From the NCBI GenBank assembly GCA_950097015.1, contig CATNEN010000001.1, positions 1,724,001-1,788,000 on the forward strand: a stretch of DNA of 64,000 nt, given 5' to 3'. Origin of the DNA: Macrostomum hystrix (lineage: Eukaryota; Platyhelminthes; Macrostomidae). The position numbers and the translations under genes were made by a program. Numbering within the stretch: the first letter of the stretch is position 1; every line of letters begins with the position of its first letter. Positions 47,225 through 58,820 of the stretch are shown in pieces. The notes beneath the pieces were generated by a model. That model worked only from the letters and a program-made list of their open reading frames with translations. It did no database searches and was not told the origin of the DNA.

Positions 47225-48222
47225 TCGAGAATAGATGTGAGATTTGGGGAGAATAGATGTAGGATTGGGATTGGGGGAGAATAGATGTAGGATTGGGGGA
47301 GAATAGATAGGAGATGGGGAAATAGATGTGAGATGGGGAAATAGATGTGAGATAGGGTAGAATAGATGTGAGGTTAGGGAGAATAGACGTGATGTTAGGG
47401 AGAATAGATGTGAGGTTAGGGAGGGTAGACGTGATGTTAGGGAGAATAGATGTGAGGTTAGGGAGAATAGACGTGATGTTAGGGAGAATAGATGTGAGGT
47501 TAGGGAGAATAGACGTGATGTTAGGGAGAATAGATGTGATGTTAGGGAGAATAGATGTGATGTTAGGGAGAATAGATGTGAGGTTAAGGAGAATAGATGT
47601 GATGTAAGGGAGAATAGATGTGAGGTTAAGGAGAATAGATGTGAGGTTAGGGAGGGTAGACGTGATGTTAGGGAGAATAGATGTGATGTTAGGGAGGGTA
47701 GATATGAGGTTAGGGAGAATAGACGTGATGTTAGGGAGAATAGATGTGATGTTAGGGAGAATAGATTTGATGTTAGGGAGAATAGATGTGATTTTAGGGA
47801 GAATAGATGTGAGGTTAGGGAGAATAGATGTGAGGTTAGGGAGAATAGATGTGAGGTTAGGGAGAATAGATATTAGGTTAGGGAGAATAGACGTGATGTT
47901 AGGGAGAATAGACGTGATGTTAGGCAGAATAGATGTGATGTTAGGGAGAATAGATGTGAGGTTAGGGAGAATAGATAGGAGGTTAGGGAGAATAGACGTG
48001 ATGTTAGGGAGAATGGACGTGATGTTAGGGAGAATAGATGTGAGGTTAGGGAGAATAGATATGAGGTTAGGGAGAATAGACGTGATGTTAGGGAGAATGG
48101 ACGTGATGTTAGGGAGAATAGATGTGATGTTAGGGAGAATAGATGTGATGTTAGGGAGAATAGATGTGAGGTTAGGGAGAATAGACGTGATGTTAGGCAG
48201 AATAGACGTGAGATTAATAAAG
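47225..48222. repeat. Purine-rich minisatellite, 21-bp unit, about 47 copies
   Basis: Unit GTTAGGGAGAATAGATGTGA plus G. Older, divergent units at the left edge (GATGTGAGATTTGGGGAGAA) match the reverse complement of the array at 48905. Confidence 0.96.
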
Positions 48223-48900
48223 AATGAGATGAAAATAGTCGAGTATGATTAAACTAACCAGTACCAAAATAGATGTAGCGGAAATTTCAATTTGTATCGT
48301 CAAACAATGCGGTCTCTAATCTCATTAAAACGAAAAGCTTACTCGGCAGAAACTTAGACCATCTACGAATCTGGCAAGCTATAACGATGCCCCTGTTATC
48401 ATTTCGCGGTTATTTTTCTAAGACCTTTATTAGACTAGGGAACCTGCTTTACGGCACAAGGTGTTTTCGTTTGTTCGCTCATCGAATAACTTGGCGGGGG
48501 GCTCAGATTCAGTGTAGAATAAGAAAACAAGAGCACACACCGCCCACCACACACCTCAATCAATCTAACAGCCACTGTAGATACTATATATGCTTTTAGT
48601 TGCTTGTTCTTGTACATCAACTGGTCCGCAGGATGTGCCTGTTTAAATAATAATAAAATTGTTAGGCAAAAAATGGTTGAGAAATTCTACCAAGTAGTCT
48701 GGCGCAGATTGGGTCATTATTTTCTTTAACATCCCAAAGCCTATATTAGCCTCATCCCTGTAGTGTGTTCGCTTATGGCACACTTAATTTGGTTTATAAG
48801 TGTGTGTAAAATGATATTATGCCCTGGTCTGGTAAATGCGCTGCCTGCGAATATGGCTCTACAGATAAGATATGAAATTCAATCTCTAGTTGTCTTGTGC
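48223..48900. other. Spacer between two inverted arrays
   Basis: AT-rich, no coding signal recognised. It would be the loop of a hairpin between the flanking arrays. Confidence 0.6.
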
Positions 48901-48904
48901 TGCC

Positions 48905-49490
48905 GCTTATCTATTCTCCCCAAATCTCATATCTATTCTCTATAATCTCACATCTATTCTCTACAATCTCACATCTATTCTCCCCAAATCTCATATCTAT
49001 TCTCTACAATCTCATATCTATTCTCTACAATCTCACATCTATTCTCCCTAATCTCACATCTATTCTCCCCAAATCTCATATCTATTCTCTACAATCTCAC
49101 ATCTATTCTCCCCAAATCTCATATCTATTCTCACAATCTCACATCTATTCTCCCCAAATCTCATATCTATTCTCTACAATCTCACATCTATTCTCCCCAA
49201 TCCCAAATCTATTCTCCCCAATCTCATATCTATTCTCTACAATCTCACATCTATTCTCCCCAATCTCACATCTATTCTCCCCAATCTCATATCTATTCTC
49301 TACAATATCACATCTATTCTTCCCGATCTCAAATCTATTCTCCCTAATCTCATATCTTTTCTCCCCAATCTCATGTCTATTCTCCTATAACCTGATATCT
49401 ATTCTCCTCCAATCTCACATCTATTCTCCCCCAATCTCACATTTATTTTCGTGTAGATTATAGATTCTACCTAATCTTACATCTATTCTC
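48905..49490. repeat. Pyrimidine-rich minisatellite, 21-bp unit, inverted copy of the 47.2-kb array
   Basis: About 27 copies with CTCACATCTATTCTCCCCAA, the reverse complement of the 47225-48222 unit type. Confidence 0.95.
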
Positions 49491-49530
49491 CTCGTGAGAC
49501 TGAAAGGTATACTCGGTGTTGTAATGGTAC

Positions 49531-49571
49531 ATTGCGAGCGCAGAGGTACTATCACACACTGCGCTCGCGAT
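49531..49571. other. 13-bp stem inverted repeat (hairpin)
   Basis: ATTGCGAGCGCAG (49531-49543) and CTGCGCTCGCGAT (49559-49571) pair over 13 positions with a single G-T. The loop is 15 nt. It is GC-rich within an AT-rich spacer. Role unknown. Confidence 0.75.
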
Positions 49572-50900
49572 TCACAGTCACCCCGACCTGACCCGGATTT
49601 CAGAAAATCGAAGCCGCAACCACCATAATTGCCGAAATTTTCCCTGTTTAAAATCTGATTTAAAAAAATTCTCTTGGAAACGAAATCACCAATCAACATC
49701 GATAAAAGCTGCTTAATGATCACTTCTGCAGATTTTTTTAACAGCATCCAATTAAAGTGCCACTTACAATTTCGTGTGACCTTCTGTACTGCTTTTGGAA
49801 CAATTTTCAATCATTTTACAACTTTGCTAATTGTCAGTCAGGCGGCCCCTGTCTTCGCAATTCTCCCAAATATTTGGCTAGCTGCTTGCCACACTTTCCA
49901 AAACGGTGTCACGATATTTACAGCCTCCCCAAACTAGCGGACAAAAATCCCTCTGATCAATAATAATTATCGCCAAACGCCAAAAGTTATAAAATAAGTT
50001 TTCAACATCTGCGATGCAGTTGAAAAATGAAAAATAAAATTATAAAATTTCGAAGTCAAAATCGCTGGATTACCTGTCACTTGGCATCACCGTTGCTATG
50101 GCCCCCCCGTGCCCGAGGAGATATGTTTCTGGTTCCCCTCCCCCCCAGCCAGGCTGTGTTGAACCTGCTGTGTCAACAATCCCCCCTCAGTCATTATAAT
50201 AGAACCTGTTTTGATCATCACTGCTGGCCCGTTTAACATCTTCTTCTTCTATGGAATTTTCACACCTCCACTTCGAATCGTCATTATTGTCTGCCGCGCC
50301 CTTCATTTTCGCACAGATGCATTCCTGGCTAGCAGATGGGCAAGCTGTTGCCGCTGCATAATTAACAAGCTGCCTTGTTTTAGTTTCTATGGGCCAATTT
50401 CTGACGCTGGCGAAATAAATACGGGAATAACAGATTCTTCCGCAACTAACTATCATATTTTTCACTCGTTTCACAAAATAATGACTCTATACCCTCAAAC
50501 TCCTGCGTCCGCTCCGTGTCCGGTATAAAAATCCCTTTTTTATGATGTTTACAAAGCAAATATTGCCCATATCAGGGACTGCAGATTCTCTAATATCGGG
50601 CGACAAAAGCTTGTAAAAATTGCAAAACCCACCCACTGCTTTTCCACCAGAAATAGTCTTTGAAATCCCAACTTTCCCATGAAATCTTCAAACTAGACAA
50701 ATAGTGTAAGCATCAATTCGCTCATATGTTAGCAGACTGAAGCCACGAAGAAGATATTGAAAAACTCGAGCTAAGCCGAATGAATCGAAAAATTCTCAAC
50801 AAAATGTCAAATAGAAAATATTCTTGCAATTTCTGATGAAATTTTCGAGTGGTTGACCCGCCATACTGATAGATAGCAGGCAGCTTATTGCTCGGAGCAT
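49572..50900. other. Gene-free spacer
   Basis: Short open frames exist but none shows a domain or splice context. No array or SINE was recognised. Confidence 0.5.
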
Positions 50901-50904
50901 TTGA

Positions 50905-52262
50905 GTCATCTCTCAGTCTGTATCAGTCTGTCTCAGTCTGTCTCAGTCTGTCCCAGTCTGTCTCAGTCTGTCTCAGTCTGTCTCAGTCTGTATCAGTCTG
51001 TCTCAGTCTGTATCAGTCTGTATCAGTCTGTATCAGTCTGTATCAGTCTGTCTCAGTCTGTCTCAGTCTGTATCAGTCTGTCTCAGTCTGTCTCAGTCTG
51101 TCTCAGTCTGTCTCAGTCTGTCTCAGTCTGTATCAGTCTGTATCAGTCTGTATCAGTCTATCAGTCTGTCTCAGTCTGTCTCAGTCTGTCTCAGTCTGTC
51201 TCAGTCTGTCTCAGTCTGTCTCAGTCTGTCTCAGTCTGTCTCAGTCTGTATCAGTCTGTCTCAGTCTGTATCAGTCTATCAGTCTGTCTCAGTCTGTCTC
51301 AGTCTGTCTCAGTCTGTCTCAGTCTGTCTCAGTCTGTATCAGTCTGTCTCAGTCTGTCTCAGTCTGTATCAGTCTGTATCAGTCTGTCTCAGTCTGTCTC
51401 AGTCTGTCTCAGTCTGTCTCAGTCTGTATCAGTCTGTATCAGTCTGTCTCAGTCTGTATCAGTCTGTATCAGTCTGTATCAGTCTGTCTCAGTCTGTATC
51501 AGTCTGTCTCAGTCTGTCTCAGTCTGTCTCAGTCTGTCTCAGTCTGTATCAGTCTGTCTCAGTCTGTATCAGTCTGTCTCAGTCTGTATCAGTCTGTCTC
51601 AGTCTGTCTCAGTCTGTCTCAGTCTGTATCAGTCTGTATCAGTCTGTATCAGTCTGTATCAGTCTGTCTCAGTCTGTATCAGTCTGTATCAGTCTGTATC
51701 AGTCTGTATCAGTCTGTCTCAGTCTGTATCAGTCTGTCTCAGTCTGTATCAGTCTGTCTCAGTCTGTATCAGTCTGTATCAGTCTGTATCAGTCTGTCTC
51801 AGTCTGTATCAGTCTGTCTCAGTCTGTCTCAGTCTGTATCAGTCTGTATCAGTCTGTCTCAGTCTGTCCCAGTCTGTCTCAGTCTGTCAGTCTGTCTCAG
51901 TCTGTATCAGTCTGTCTCAGTCTGTCTCAGTCTGTATCAGTCTGTCTCAGTCTGTATCAGTCTGTATCAGTCTGTCAAAGTCTGTCTCAGTCTGTCTCAG
52001 TCTGTCTCAGTCTGTATCAGTCTGTCTCAGTCTGTATCAGTCTGTCTCAGTCTGTATCAGTCTGTATCAGTCTGTATCAGTCTGTATCAGTCTGTCAAAG
52101 TCTGTCTCAGTCTGTCTCAGTCTGTATCAGTCTGTCTCAGTCTGTATCAGTCTGTCTCAGTCTGTCTCAGTCTGTCTCAGTCTGTCTCAGTCTGTATCAG
52201 TCTGTCTCAGTCTGTCTCAGTCTGTATCAGTCTGTCTCAGTCTGTATCAGTCTGTCTCTGTC
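50905..52262. repeat. Minisatellite, 10-bp unit, about 135 copies
   Basis: TCTCAGTCTG and TATCAGTCTG units intermixed. Apart from rare TCAAAG and TCCCAG units and 4-bp deletions, essentially one base (C or A) varies per unit. Translations of about 500 aa are artefacts. Confidence 0.97.
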
Positions 52263-53365
52263 TGTTTTCCCAAATTCTTCAAAATCCCTTTCGCATTATT
52301 CACCGCACGAATCGCCAGATGGACACACAGCGGCTCCATAGTGTCTAGCGGGAATCCTTATGTAGAGGAAATTGTTCCCACAGCGGAAAACAGAATTGCA
52401 AACGTTTCTTGCGATCAAGCTGCTTCTATCGTGCTTCCAACAGCTAGACAGTTGTCGCGATCTAAATTTGAGATTTCCAAAGAGATTTTTTCTGACCATC
52501 ATTGAAAATCAACATTCTACAACTCTTTTAAAAAGCAGCAGATTACGGAACAAAAATTCTTTCGATTTTTCAAAGTGACCAAAAAGGCTTTTTTAGATGG
52601 CAAAACAGTATTTTTGCTAGACAAATCTTTTTCTGCGAGAAAGGATTTGGGTGGAAGAGATTAATAGCCGCAGATAAAGCACCCACACACACACAAGTGT
52701 TAACAGAGTGTGTGTCATTTGCCTTTTACATCGTCAGAAGCAGCAGCTGGTTCTGTCATTCTTGGCGACACCCTTAGCAGTCAGCCTTCGAACCCGCAGC
52801 TGGCTGGTTGTCAATGAATAATAATTCACACTTCCTTTTCTGCTTGTGCGGTGTTGGCAAAACACGGAGCAGAAACACAATGCTTACTGCATGGTGGAAT
52901 TCAGCCATAGAATACGGGGGGGTTTCGTAGTAGACATCCGCCAGATTCCCTGTGTCAGAGGTGTTTTTCGAGCGGACTGGGATATAAATGATGCAGAAAA
53001 AAACCCAGCTGCAAATAACTCGGTCAATCAGTCGGGAGTCCATCATTCATTTGCTGACTTACTGGGTGCCAGTGACGGAACAATCACTTAACACTGTACC
53101 AACAATTATTTGTATTGCATAATATTCAGCGCGACACTTCTAGGTCCAACGAAGCTTTCTCATTCGGAAAGACTGCACTCCAACACTTTCCCGAAACTAA
53201 AATGTTTTTTTCTCCAAAATCTAACCCCTCTTTCACCGAAACAGAATTTTTTTTTCGAAACTCTGCAGCCCTTTTAGATCGAGATAATCTTGTTATAGTA
53301 CTTATAATAAGTAGCTAATTCCGTAGTGTCCTGTTATTTCTCGATGGATGCCACTGTAAGGAGAT
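52263..53365. other. Gene-free spacer
   Basis: A (CA)n stretch near 52683-52695. No gene was recognised. Confidence 0.55.
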
Positions 53366-53369
53366 TCGA

Positions 53370-54145
53370 TCTCTCCCCTGTCTTATCTCTCCCCTGTCTT
53401 ATCTCTTCCCTGTCTTATCTCTTCCTTGTCTTATCTCACCCCTGTCTTATCTCTCCCCTGTCTTATCTCTCCCCTGTCTTATCTCTCCCCTGTCTTATCT
53501 CTCCCCTGTCTTATCTCTCCCCTGTCTTATCTCTCCCCTGTCTTATCTCTCCCCTGTCTTATCTCTCCCCTGCCTTATCTCTTCCCTGTCTTATCTCTCC
53601 TCTGTCTTAACTCTCCCCTGTCTTATCTCTCCCCTGTCTTATCTCTTCCTTGTCTTATCTCTTCCCTGTCTTATCTCTCCCCTGTCTTATCTCTCCCCTG
53701 TCTTATCTCTCCCCTGTCTTATCTCTCCCCTGTCTTATCTCTCCCCTGTCTTATCTCTCCCCTGTCTTATCTCTCCCCTGTCTTATCTCTCCCCTGTCTT
53801 ATCTCTCCCGTGTCTTATCTCTCCCCTGCCTTATCTCTTCCCTGTCTTATCTCTCCTCTGTCTTATCTCTCCCCTGTCTTATCTCTCCCCTGTCTTATCT
53901 CTTCCAATTCTTATCTCTTCCCTGTCTTATCTCTCCCCTGTCTTATCTCTCCCCTGTCTTATCTCTCCCCTGTCTTATCTCTCCCCTGTCTTATCTCTCT
54001 CCTGTCTTATCTCTCCCGTGTCTTATCTCTCCCCTGTCTTATCTCTCCTCTGTCTTATCTCTCCCCTGTCTTATCTCTCCCCTGTCTTATCTCTCCCCTG
54101 TCTTATCTCTTCCTTGTCTTATCTCTCCCCTGTCTTATCTCTCAG
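53370..54145. repeat. Pyrimidine minisatellite, 16-bp unit, about 48 copies
   Basis: Unit CTTATCTCTCCCCTGT, strongly homogeneous. It is the exact reverse complement of the unit at 55010-55725. It ends about 580 bp before the PDZ gene start codon. Confidence 0.97.
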
Positions 54146-54721
54146 CCAGTCGTCCTTTTCATTTGCCGTTGGTAAAGCCAACATCATTAAAAAAATTTAC
54201 TGATGCAAAAAACCTTTAAGTGTATTGACGACTGAGAAAAGAATGAATAGTCGAATTCATAGCCTATGCATATTGAGCACTTTTAGCACACTTTGAGCAG
54301 TTAAATAATGGTAAATTATTCAGTAGCACGCCCCCGCGCAATTCGATATAGGAGTATAATAAACTACATTCCGCCAGGCCAATAAAAACTTATCGATTAA
54401 ATTGTCCCCTTTCCCAATAGTGCGCGCAGTGACTTGTGGGCTAGGGAGTGTACACCGATTCCCCCTTGATCTGTTAATCCTGAATTTCCTATTTGGCTCT
54501 GGGGGTTATTTTCCTGTATTGAGCAAAATTGGCTTCCCCGAGAAATTTCCTAGAACCACATTCTTTTCTGTACAGACTTGCGTAGAGATTGTACGCCCAG
54601 GCTAGGGAAAACTAGTTTTGCACATTTTTTGCCCAACGATTCAACTCGAGTACACGCGCGGGTTTTAAAAATGCTGGTCTAAATTTGTTTTAATTTGATT
54701 TTAACTAATTAGACTCTCACA
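54146..54721. promoter_or_regulatory. Upstream region of PDZ gene
   Basis: Lies between the inverted repeat block and the ATG at 54722. It contains CCCAATAGTGCGCGCAG at about 54412 and ACACGCGCGGG at about 54652. No convincing TATA box. Promoter by position only. Confidence 0.3.
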
Positions 54722-56983
54722 ATGATGACAGAAATGCAGGAGGTCCATTTGAATCAACAGCAGCAGCAGAAGACATCACAAGCAAGAGAGCCGCCGCCGC
54801 CGCCGCAGCAGCAGCAGCAGCAGCAACTGCTTTTGCAGGGAAGACTATTTAGAATCTTGAGAAACGACTCAGTGCAGCTTCTACTACCCGTAATGCTTGA
54901 CAGGGTCCCTCAGCATATAGCAGTGAGGTGAGTCCTCTGCTACAACTTTGGTTTGGTTTCATTGAATATACTCGTAGTGCTATTATTTAATCTTACATTA
55001 AACATAATGTAAGGGGAGAGACAAGACAGGGGAGAGATAAGACAGGGGAGAGACAAGACAGGGGAGAGATGAGACAGGGGAGAGATAAGACAGGGGAGAG
55101 ATAAGACAGGGGAGAGACAAGACAGGGGAGAGATAAGACAGGGAGAGATAAGACAGGGAAGAGATAAGACAGGGAAGAGATAAGACAGGGGAGAGATAAG
55201 ACAGGGAAGAGATAAGACAGGGGAGAGATAAGACAGGGGAGAGATAAGACAGGGGAGAGATAAGACAGGGGAGAGATAAGACACGGGAGAGATAAGACAG
55301 GGGAGAGATAAGACAGGAGAGAGATAAGACAGGGGAGAGATAAGACAGGGCGAGATAAGACAGGAGAGAGATAAGACAGGGGAGAGATAAGACACGGGAG
55401 AGATAAGACAGGGGAGAGATAAGACAGGGGAGAGAAAAGACAGGGAGAGATAAGACAGGGGAGAGATAAGACAGGGGAGAGATAAGACAGGGGAGAGATA
55501 AGACAGGAGAGAGATAAGACAGGGGAGAGATAAGACAGGGCGAGATAAGACAGGGGAGAGATAAGACAGGGGAGAGATAAGACAGGGGAGAAATAAGACA
55601 GGGGAGAGATAAGACAGGGGAGAGATAAGACAGGGGAGAGATAAGACAGGGGAGAGATAAGACAGGAGAGAGATAAGACAGGGGAGAGATAAGACAGGGG
55701 AGAGATAAGACAGGGGAGAGATAAGTGTCTAATCTTATTATTTAAATTTAGCACTATTTACTTTTCTAATCTGATATCTCTCTAACCACTCCTTTCTCCC
55801 TTCTCCCTCTCCCATATTCCTCTCTCCCCTCTCCATCTCTCCCCTCTCCCTCTCCCTCTCTCCCTCCCTCCCCTCTCCCCTTTCTATCTCCCTCTCTCCC
55901 CTCTCTGCTTCCTATTTCCCTCCTCCCCAAGAGAGAGAGACTCAGAGTGTTAAATCTAACGCAGAAATGCATCCGCCCTTTCAAGGCGCCTAGGCCAATG
56001 GCAAGTGCCCTGCCTGCAGGTGATCACGGACTCGTCTCCGTTGCTACATTTCGGTGACCTGATCCTAGAATGGTGCGGCGTCCAGTGCCTGGATAGGTCA
56101 GACAATTATCACGAATTTCTGGCTCGCCTGGTGTCGGCTGGTCAGCGAGCTGTGGCGGGTGGTCGGCAGCTGCCGCTGGTTGTGCTCCGCTGTCAGCCAG
56201 GGCCGCTGCACGAGCTGGCAGACCGGCTGCTGATGGACGGCGCCGAGAGGCAAGTGGCAGCGTTGAGCCTTCGGCTGGACAGCCTGGCCGAACGGCGAAG
56301 CGGTGACAGCGGCGTCGGCGGTCTCAGTGTGAGAACCGCGCCAGCGGCCATGACTTCGTCGGATGGTTTGACAGCCTCGTCGGCGTTATTGCCGACGTCG
56401 ACTGGCGGTGTCGGAGGCTTCGCCGTTGACGGTTCGGTGACTGAGGAGGTAGGTGCACTGCCGGAGGTCAGGTGTCAAATTCTGGGTGTCGAATGTCGGG
56501 TGTCAAATTTCAGGTGTCGAATGTCGGGTGTCGAATGCAAAATGTCGGGTGTTAGGTGTCAAATGTCGCTTGTGGAGTGTCGAATGTCGGGTGTCGAATG
56601 TCGAATGCCGGTTGTCGAATATCAGGTGTTGAATGTCGCGTGTCGAATTTCGGGTGTCGAATGTCAGGCGTTTTTACCCCGCCCACTCACGCATTTCCCG
56701 ACACTGTCACCAGGAGGTGCCGTGTCGCAAGTGTCGCCAGCGGCAGCGCAGTCTGCAAGCCCTCCTGGAGGAGAAGAACCGTCGCATCATTCGTCTGGAA
56801 TGCGCCCTGAGACTGCAGCGTCAGCTGCTGACCGCGAGGTCGCCGGCAGCCGCGGCGAACGCAGAACTGGTCAGCCTGATCATGGAGGAAGCTCCGGGAT
56901 TGTTGGAATCTGCAGGAAAGCGGCTGCGCGGACGTCTCGACGGTGAAATGCACGCGGAGCCAAGCGGTGGCAGACGGCATTAA
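54722..56983 (+). CDS. PDZ-like domain and coiled-coil protein
   Basis: Three exons: 54722-54922 (donor GCA|GTGAGG, phase 0), 56020-56448 (acceptor GCCTGCAG, donor GAGGAG|GTAGGT, phase 0) and 56714-56983 (acceptor TCACCAG, stop TAA), about 299 aa. A competing donor 5 bp downstream (AG|GTGAGT) would not keep frame with exon 2. The N-terminus is Q/P-rich. A PDZ-like fold spans the exon 1/2 junction: RLFRILRNDSVQLLLPVML, then HIAVITDSSPLLHFGDLILE and WCGVQ (typical GDxILExNGV strand), a helix DNYHEFLARLV, and LPLVVLRC. A Ser/Gly-rich linker follows. Exon 3 then has a CRKC pair and a Leu/Arg coiled coil (LQALLEEKNRRIIRLECALR). It is probably a cytoplasmic adaptor. Both introns contain tandem repeats. 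I do not recognise an orthologue. Confidence 0.65.
55010..55725. repeat. Purine minisatellite, 16-bp unit, about 45 copies (PDZ gene intron 1)
   Basis: Unit GACAGGGGAGAGATAA, the reverse complement of the 53370-54145 unit, inside intron 54923-56019. Almost pure purine on the + strand. Confidence 0.97.
55775..55935. repeat. Pyrimidine-rich low-complexity tract
   Basis: Irregular CTCTCCCCTCTCCCTCTCC-type sequence in intron 1 of the PDZ gene, between the purine array and exon 2. Confidence 0.85.
56463..56680. repeat. Short-unit tandem repeat (PDZ gene intron 2)
   Basis: Irregular GTGTCGAATGTCGG-type repeats of about 8-10 bp units fill most of the 265-bp intron. Confidence 0.9.
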
Positions 56984-57132
56984 ATTTTTGTTCCTGGAAA
57001 CTCCGAACCCGAAATCGTGTTGGCTTTAATTTCGCATCTACAAGCGTATAGTCGAATTTATACAAACTCTATTGACCTGCGAAAATGCGTGTCTTCGTCC
57101 TGATTGGTTGGCTGATTAAAAATTGAGATGGC

Positions 57133-57510
57133 TTTTAACTTTGACCTTGACATTTACCGCGCCAACAATCAGATTGGATTTTGCCGTCTAGGGCGTGAGG
57201 TGGTGCGGTTTAATTTTGACCTTGAACTTTACCGCGCCAACCAATCAGATTAGAGTTTGCCTTCTAGAGCGTGAGGTGGTGCGGTTTAACTTTGACCTTG
57301 AACTTTACCGCGCCAACCAATCAGATTAGAGTTTGCCTTCTAGGGCGTGAGGTGGTGCGGTTTAACTTAGACTTTGAACTTTACCGCGCCAACCAATCAG
57401 ATTAGAGTTTGCCTTCTAGGGCGTGAGGTGGTGCGGTTTAACTTTGACCTTAAACTTTACCGCGCCAACCAATCAACCAACTAATGCCGTCTAGGGCGTG
57501 ACATTTTGCG
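57133..57510. repeat. 76-bp tandem repeat with CCAAT and E2F-like motifs, 5 copies
   Basis: Each unit has TTTACCGCGCCAACCAATCA, then GATTAGAGTTTGCC and GGGCGTGAGGTGGTGCGG. ACCGCGCC anchors fall at about 57157, 57231, 57307, 57383 and 57459. It lies between the PDZ gene stop and an AATAAA at 57536, so it may be in the 3' UTR or upstream of the ankyrin gene. Confidence 0.92.
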
Positions 57511-58130
57511 GCTTGAGGGATCATGGAAAATCCGTAATAAAGGAACGCAATGTACATGTTTCCCTACCCAATGTACCAATGAGCCTATACCTATTTGTAT
57601 AGCTGGCTATATTACTCTGTAAGTGAGATTTACTGCTCAAACAACAAAAAATAACTGTTTCATTCATGTACATGTAAATTCAGTGCCTAGTAATAAGTGT
57701 CTTAGTTCGGATACATTTTTAACTAGAGCGAAGCTTGCTCTAATGCTTCTATTTTACTGTCAGTAGTAAATGCGGTATTGGCTTACTGTCTGAAATAACA
57801 GTTTCTGTAATTTTTTGCGAGTTAAACTTACTTTTATGTTCTTTGTTTCGATGTAAATTCGAATAGACGTTTTTGTCCTTTTTATTTTATATTACTATCT
57901 ATCTATATTTGTTTATCTGCTTAAGGTCCTTTTTAATTATTACACTATATCTGATAAGACTAATTGCGTTTCGACTAATTAACTTTCACCACTCCATTTG
58001 TGAGGCCCAGAGTTCAAAAACTTTGTTAAGAAGAGACTGCTATCTTTAATTAGTTTTTTACAACAAAATGCGATAAACGGCTGAGTCAGAAAATAAACTA
58101 GATAAGAAAGAAACTTTCCAGGTAAAAAAC
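57511..58130. other. AT-rich intergenic spacer
   Basis: AATAAA at 57536 may terminate the PDZ gene transcript. Nothing else was recognised. Confidence 0.6.
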
Positions 58131-58330
58131 TTTCCAGATAATAAACTTTCCAGATAAGAAACTCACCAGATAAGAAACTCACCAGATAAGAAACTCACCA
58201 GATAAGAAACTCACCAGATAAGAAACTCACCAGATAAGAAACTCACCAGATGAGAAACTTTCCAGATAAGAAACTCACCAGATAAGAAACTCACCAGATA
58301 AGAAACTCACCAGATAAGAAACTTTCCAGG
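58130..58330. repeat. Tandem repeat, 16-bp unit, about 12 copies
   Basis: Unit AGATAAGAAACTCACC with ACTTTCC variants at both ends. Upstream of the ankyrin gene. Confidence 0.93.
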
Positions 58331-58390
58331 TGATTGGCTTTGCAAAACAATTAATTAAACGATAAATCTTACTCCAAGTACTCGTATGGG

Positions 58391-58534
58391 TATAAATTTG
58401 CGCCAAAAACGGCAGTAGAAAAAACAAAGTTTAGTTTAAGAAAGATGCAGCGCAGCAAAGTGCAGGAATTTTTTAGCAAAGGTGCTCAAGTGGCTGCCGA
58501 ACTGCTCAAGCTCAACTTGAATTCAAAATTATGA
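58391..58534 (+). promoter_or_regulatory. TATA-like box with short downstream ORF, upstream of ankyrin gene
   Basis: TATAAA at 58391 is followed 54 bp later by an ATG (58445). That ATG opens a 29-codon frame beginning MQRSKVQEFFSKGAQ and ending in TGA at 58534. This may be a non-homologous first exon or upstream ORF of the ankyrin gene. Weak phase-0 donors (CAA|GTGGCT at 58489) could join it to the exon at 58815. Confidence 0.3.
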
Positions 58535-58820
58535 GTAGCTGAGACGTACAGAACGGGCTACACAGTATTCTATTCACTGTTATTAAATGGCTATCGGGTT
58601 TTAGAAGAGAATGTGATAAGAAATGAGCGGTTTCTATTAAACCAGTGATGGTCCTGTTGCTAACCAGATTTCGCGGCAAGTACAATAAAATAAGAGAGAC
58701 TGTGCTTGTATATAGCTGCACAAAAGACTTACAAAAACCCATGTAGGTGCAGACAATTCTAACGCGAACTCAGAAAACAAGAAACAAACAGAATTAAATA
58801 ATTTTTTTGCTTAGAGAGCA

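Noticed and set aside
47225-48222. Telomeric repeat (TTAGGG in each unit)
   Set aside because: The hexamer occurs once per 21-bp unit and is never in tandem, so this is an ordinary minisatellite.
50888-52505. 486- and 534-residue Ser/Cys/Gln frames
   Set aside because: Translations of the decamer array in two frames.
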